From positions 992,001 to 1,056,000 of the forward strand of contig NZ_CP065377.1 in assembly GCF_019967995.1 (NCBI RefSeq): a stretch of DNA of 64,000 bases, in the 5' to 3' direction. Numbering within the stretch: position 1 is the first letter of the stretch; each line of letters begins with the position of its first letter. Below are positions 60,195 to 64,000 of this stretch, piece after piece. This DNA is from Faecalibacterium prausnitzii (GTDB lineage Bacteria > Bacillota > Clostridia > Oscillospirales > Ruminococcaceae). Under the pieces are notes generated by a model. It was not told the DNA's origin and made no database searches. It saw nothing but the letters and a program-made list of their open reading frames with translations. Position numbers and translations under genes: made by a program.

Positions 60195-62450
60195 ATGGAG
60201 CCAATGAAAGCAACCAGTGTCAACAGCCGTGCGGAGGAGCTGTTTGTGCAGCTTTTCTGTGAAGCTTTTGGCCCGGAAAAGACCGAAAATTTGCAGGTCC
60301 AGTACCCCTTCGTGGACATCTATGGTCGGCATCGCTATATCGACTTTGCGCTGGAATCGCCTGAATCTAAGATTGCAATCGAAATTGACGGTGAGACCTA
60401 CCACAACCCCAGCAAGGTATCCGAAAACAAATACGCTGACGACCTCCTGAAACAGAACAGCCTGATCTATGACAACTGGAAGGTATATCGTTGGATCTAC
60501 AGTCAGTTGGAAAAGCAGCCGGAGAAGGTCAAGGATGAGCTGATTACTTTCTTAGGCACCAGCCCTATGTTCAAGGCATTTGAAGCAGACCTGCCGGTGC
60601 AGATGGGGCAGACCATCGAGCTTCGGGACTACCAGCAGGAAGCCACCGAGAACCTGCAAAAGATGCGAGAGAACGGCAAAACCATTGCGCTGCTATACCA
60701 TGCAACCGGCGTAGGTAAAACCATCACGGCGGCAACGGATGCCAAGGCAGTGGGCGGACGCACGCTGTTTCTGGTCAACGCCCTGAAGCTGGCATCGCAG
60801 GCAAAAGAGACTTTCGCCAAGGTCTGGCCGGAAGCGACTTTGGGAGAGTACACCGGAAGTCAGAAGGATATGAGCCAAACGGTCATTTTTGCAACGGTGC
60901 AGAGTATCTCCAAGGATCTGGAAAAGTTCTCGCCTACGGATTTTGACTACCTGATTGTGGACGAATGTCACCATGCTGCGGCCAATACCTACCAGAAGAT
61001 CTTCACCTACTTCCATCCGAAGTTTATTTTGGGGCTGACCGCTACCCCGGAACGCAGCGATGGCGAAGATATGCTGGAACTGTTCCAGAATGTCGCCCAC
61101 AAAATGGATCTTAAAACTGCCGTAGAGCGTGGTGTACTGGTGCCGATTCGCTGCATCCGGGTCAAAACCAACATTGATCTAACCGATGTGCGGATCAATG
61201 GTATCAAATACAACTCGCAAGATCTGGAGAGTAAGCTGTTCATTCCGGAGCGCAATCAGTTGATTGTTGATACCTATCTGAAGTACGTGAATGGCAAGAA
61301 GACTGTGATTTTTTGCGCAAGTGTAGATCATGCGGCGGAGATTGCGAAGTTGCTGCGCGACAATGGGGTGAAAGCAGAGGCTGTTTCCGGGCGTGACCGG
61401 GTAGAAATCCGGGATAAGATCCTGAAAGATTACGAAACCGGTTCTACGAATGTTCTTTGTGCCTGTGACTTGCTGAATGAGGGCTGGGATAGTCCTCATA
61501 CCACAGTGCTGTTCATGGCACGCCCCACAATGTCTAAAACAATCTATATGCAGCAGCTTGGGCGAGGCACCCGCCGCTGTCCGGGAAAAGATGACCTGCT
61601 GGTGATTGATTTTGTAGACAACGCCAATATGTTCAATATGCCCTACAGTCTGCATCGGGTGCTGGATATTTCAAAATATCAGCCCATGGCCTATGTGCTG
61701 GCCCCGGAGAACAAGCGGAAGCTGGATCAGGACATGCTGTTCAAGGGAGAAAAGCCGGAAGCGTGGCTGGATGTGCCGATTGATGTAGACGACTACGAAA
61801 TCATCGACTTGTTCAATTGGCAGAACAGCGTCAAGAATATGATCTCGTAGATTGAGTTTGTTCGGATGGTAGATGTGCAATCCGAAACGGTAGATCGTTA
61901 TATCAAGGATGGAAAAATCAAGCCGGATCTTTCTGTCCCGTTTGGCGACAAGCGGATGTTCCACTATTTCCGCGAAGAAAGCGTCCGAAACATTGCCAAG
62001 CAGTACGGCTGGGATCTCATCACGCCGCAGAATATGGCAGATAAGTTCATGAAATTCATTGAAACGATGGATATGAGCTTTTCCTATAAGCCGGTCCTGC
62101 TCAAAGCAATTTATGAGTACATGGACAGCAATGGCAGAGTTGCCCTGCCGGATGTGGTGGATTACTTCATTGACTTTTATGAAGACCGCAAGGCGCATGG
62201 GATGATTGCGGAAAAGCCCAACAGTATCTACCAAAAGGGTGGCTATACTAAGAAGGATGTGGAGAAGAACATTCTGTCCAATCCGTTCAAGCGTTTTGAA
62301 GACATGCGCTTTCTGATGCGCTGCAAAGATGTAGAGACCGTTGAAGTGAATCCCATCATCTTCCGCAAGCTGACACGGGAAGACTGGCTGCATATTGTGG
62401 ACGTCTGCGACAAGAGCCTTGAAAAATATTATATGAGGTTCAAAAAATAA
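60195..62450 (+). pseudogene. DUF559-type endonuclease-DEAD/DEAH helicase split by an amber codon
   Basis: The frame starts with a Vsr/DUF559-like nuclease domain (YIDFALES, AIEIDGETYHN), then an SF2 helicase: YHATGVGKTITAATDA (near 173), LIVDECHHAAANTYQKI, GLTATPERSDGEDML and MQQLGRGTRR. At 61848-61850 a TAG stops it after 551 residues; the same frame continues IEFVRMVDVQSETVDRYIK for a further ~200 residues to 62450. A CAG to TAG change would explain it. The 551-aa product keeps both motor lobes and might still be active; the 200-aa tail has an internal ATG at 61866. Confidence 0.85.
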
Positions 62451-62534
62451 TTAGAAAGGATGTTTATTGGACATCACTTTTTGTAAGATGCCTTCAGAAG
62501 AAGCAATAACAGACTTTTGAAGGAGGACAAAACA

Positions 62535-62753
62535 ATGTCAAACGGTGATTATGGTTACTTCGGCAAAGGTGATACGGGCTATGCCCAGTACATGACGGCG
62601 TTCAACCGCAACTTCGGCGATTCGTCTGGCGGCGGTGGTGGTGGCGGAAACCACAACAACAATGGTGGTGGCGGCGGGGACGGCAGCGGATGCGGCTGCC
62701 TGATCGCTATTGCAGTGGTCGTGGTGCTGATCCTGATCGTCTTGGGTGGCTGA
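62535..62753 (+). CDS. Glycine-rich small membrane protein
   Basis: A 72-aa protein: an aromatic N-terminus (MSNGDYGYFGKGDTGYAQYM), two polyglycine runs with Asn/His between them, then a CGCLIAIAVVVVLILIVLGG membrane helix. The family is unknown. AGGAGGACAAAACA is a perfect ribosome site, which supports real expression. It follows the helicase gene by about 80 bases. Confidence 0.65.
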   Translation: MSNGDYGYFGKGDTGYAQYMTAFNRNFGDSSGGGGGGGNHNNNGGGGGDGSGCGCLIAIAVVVVLILIVLGG

Positions 62754-62756
62754 ATC

Positions 62757-62799
62757 AATCCCTGCAGGTGAAACACAGGTTTTCCCTGTGGGGATTTTT
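62757..62799 (+). terminator. Terminator of the small membrane protein gene
   Basis: AATCCC...GGGGATT outer and CACAGG/CCTGTG inner stems are followed by TTTTT. Confidence 0.7.
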
Positions 62800-62867
62800 C
62801 GAATCTGCTTGTAGAAAGCAACGGTCTATGGTAGGATGAAACCAAAGATACACAGGAGGGCTTACAC

Positions 62868-63395
62868 ATGGTTTTGCTGGTTGTGGATACACAGAAAGGT
62901 ATCGTGGATGAACGCCTGTATGCGTTTGAAAAGTTTGTCAGCAACATCAGGGAATTGATCCGGACTGCCCGCGAACAGGGAATCGAGGTCGTCTATGTCC
63001 AGCATGACGATGGGCCCGGTACAGGCTTTTCCATCGGGGACGATGAATTTGAGGTCTATTCCGGGTTTGCGCCACTGCTGACTGAAAAACGATTCGTCAA
63101 GACTGTATGCAGTGCGTTCAAAAAAGAGAGCGGCCTGCTGGAATATCTGACGGAAAAGGACGAAAAAGATGTGATGGTCTGCGGCATCATGACCGACTTC
63201 TGCATCAATGCAACGGTGGAGGCGGGCTTTGAGCATGGCCTGCACATGATCGTTCCTGCCTATGCAAATTCCACGCAGGACAACGAGTATATGACAGGGG
63301 AGCAGAGCTACCACTATTACAATGAATTCCTCTGGCCGGACCGCTATGCCGATTGTGTGCCCATGGACAAGGCGCTGGAGCTGCTCAAAAAGTGA
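62868..63395 (+). CDS. Isochorismatase-family cysteine hydrolase
   Basis: A 175-aa alpha/beta hydrolase of the isochorismatase/nicotinamidase superfamily. The catalytic triad can be read as Asp7 (VVDTQKG), Lys74 (TEKRF) and Cys112 ([12 protein letters not shown]), with the cis-peptide VCGIMTD before the cysteine. Length is normal for the small hydrolases. The substrate is unknown; the macro-domain gene that follows 10 bases later suggests a role near NAD or ADP-ribose metabolism, which is only inference. Confidence 0.88.
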   Translation: MVLLVVDTQKGIVDERLYAFEKFVSNIRELIRTAREQGIEVVYVQHDDGPGTGFSIGDDEFEVYSGFAPLLTEKRFVKTVCSAFKKESGLLEYLTEKDEKDVMVCGIMTDFCINATVEAGFEHGLHMIVPAYANSTQDNEYMTGEQSYHYYNEFLWPDRYADCVPMDKALELLKK

Positions 63396-63405
63396 GGTGT
63401 TTACA

Positions 63406-63924
63406 ATGATTTCCGAAAAGGTTAAAAGTCAAATTCAAGTGGTGCAGGGGAATATTACCAAACTGGACTGTGACGGCATCGTGAATGCGGCCAATCGCAG
63501 TCTGCTGGGTGGCGGCGGTGTGGATGGTGCCATCCACCGGGCAGCAGGGCCGGAACTGTTGGCGGAGTGCCGCACGCTGCACGGCTGCCGCACCGGCGAA
63601 GCAAAAATCACTAAGGGCTACCGGTTGAAAGCAAAGTATATCATTCATACAGTAGGGCCGATTTATTCCGGCACAGCAGAGGATGCCGCGCAGCTGGCGG
63701 ACTGCTACCGCAATTCGCTGAACCTTGCCAAAGAGCATGATGTCCATAGCATTGCGTTCCCGGCAATTTCGACCGGCGTGTATGGCTACCCGCTGGAAGA
63801 TGCCACGGAGATTGCGGTCAAAACAGTGGCACAGTGGCTGGAAGATCACGCGGATTACGCCATGCAGGTGATTTTCTGCTGCTTCGATGCCCGGACGGAG
63901 CGGGTGTATCAGGCAAGGCTGTAA
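63406..63924 (+). CDS. Macro-domain ADP-ribose hydrolase
   Basis: A 172-aa macro-domain protein of the MacroD/YmdB type that removes ADP-ribose or O-acetyl groups from ADP-ribose. The substrate loop [23 protein letters not shown] lies at about 22-44 and the second loop [12 protein letters not shown] near 120-131. Length is full. The ATG at 63406 is chosen since GAGGTGTTTACA precedes it. It forms a short operon with the cysteine hydrolase gene. Confidence 0.93.
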   Translation: MISEKVKSQIQVVQGNITKLDCDGIVNAANRSLLGGGGVDGAIHRAAGPELLAECRTLHGCRTGEAKITKGYRLKAKYIIHTVGPIYSGTAEDAAQLADCYRNSLNLAKEHDVHSIAFPAISTGVYGYPLEDATEIAVKTVAQWLEDHADYAMQVIFCCFDARTERVYQARL

Positions 63925-63942
63925 CCGGAAGAGGTGTGAGAG

Positions 63943-64000
63943 ATGTGCTTTTTCAAAAAGCTGTTTACAGGGATCGGTTTTACGGCAGGATTTCTGTTCT
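63943..64000 (+). CDS. 5' end of a membrane-associated protein gene (partial)
   Basis: GAAGAGGTGTGAGAG leads into an ATG at 63943 that opens MCFFKKLFTGIGFTAGFLF, a basic then hydrophobic start that could be a signal or membrane helix. It is cut by the window end, so the function is unknown. Confidence 0.5.
   Translation, partial: MCFFKKLFTGIGFTAGFLF

Overview
The window looks like a chromosome segment of a GC-rich, anaerobic gut Firmicute of the Oscillospiraceae, most likely Faecalibacterium or a close relative. This is inference from four things: strong sigma-A promoters in GC-rich DNA, a T-box in front of alaS, an FMN riboswitch in front of a RibU-type transporter gene, and a double-glycine peptide whose leader resembles, from memory, the Faecalibacterium anti-inflammatory protein MAM. 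No rRNA, tRNA or CRISPR array was recognised.

Layout. Positions 1-35,000 are ordinary GC-rich core genome: alaS with its T-box, a HIT protein, a phosphoribosyltransferase, ComEC, an MBL-fold hydrolase, a PanE-type reductase, thiD, a split chromate transporter, a ZIP transporter, an MscS channel, FMN-controlled ribU, two MATE exporters, an MraY-like transferase, a folate one-carbon cluster (fthC-fchA-folD, divergent from glyA), a cobalamin phosphatase/adenosyltransferase pair, a MoxR/VWA pair, an unrecognised protein with a GGADGPT motif, an InlB-repeat protein with the MAM-like peptide, a Na/Pi cotransporter, an ECF transporter operon and a barrel-only pyruvate kinase. Positions 35,000-42,300 are the wreck of a Tn1549-like integrative conjugative element: a DUF4366 gene, a frameshifted topoisomerase III gene, a helicase fragment fused to a relaxase fragment, and an IS110 transposase tail.

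Positions 42,478-62,450 form a visibly AT-richer defence island. Its centre is a tightly packed minus-strand operon (56,616 to 43,724): XRE regulator, SF1 helicase with a GreA-C-like segment, DrmA-like helicase, DrmB-like DUF1998 protein, NERD-nuclease/helicase, Dam-type adenine methylase and DGQHR (DndB-like) protein. The operon lies between an hsdM 5' fragment and an hsdR 3' fragment, as if it replaced the middle of a type I restriction locus. I could not match this gene set to a named system; it is best described as DISARM-related. Next to it is a second candidate system: a methylase fused to a specificity-like domain, a coupled 175-aa protein of unknown function, and a divergent endonuclease-helicase gene broken by an in-frame amber codon.

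Positions 62,500-64,000 return to small accessory genes: a glycine-rich membrane protein, a cysteine hydrolase, a macro-domain protein and the start of one more gene.

How genes work together. FolD lacks two residues needed for cyclohydrolase activity, while the gene beside it encodes an FchA-type cyclohydrolase, so the two probably share the reaction. In the defence operon, stops and starts overlap or nearly touch (TGATG, TAATG), which suggests one co-translated complex that marks self DNA (Dam) and attacks unmarked DNA (helicases, NERD nuclease).
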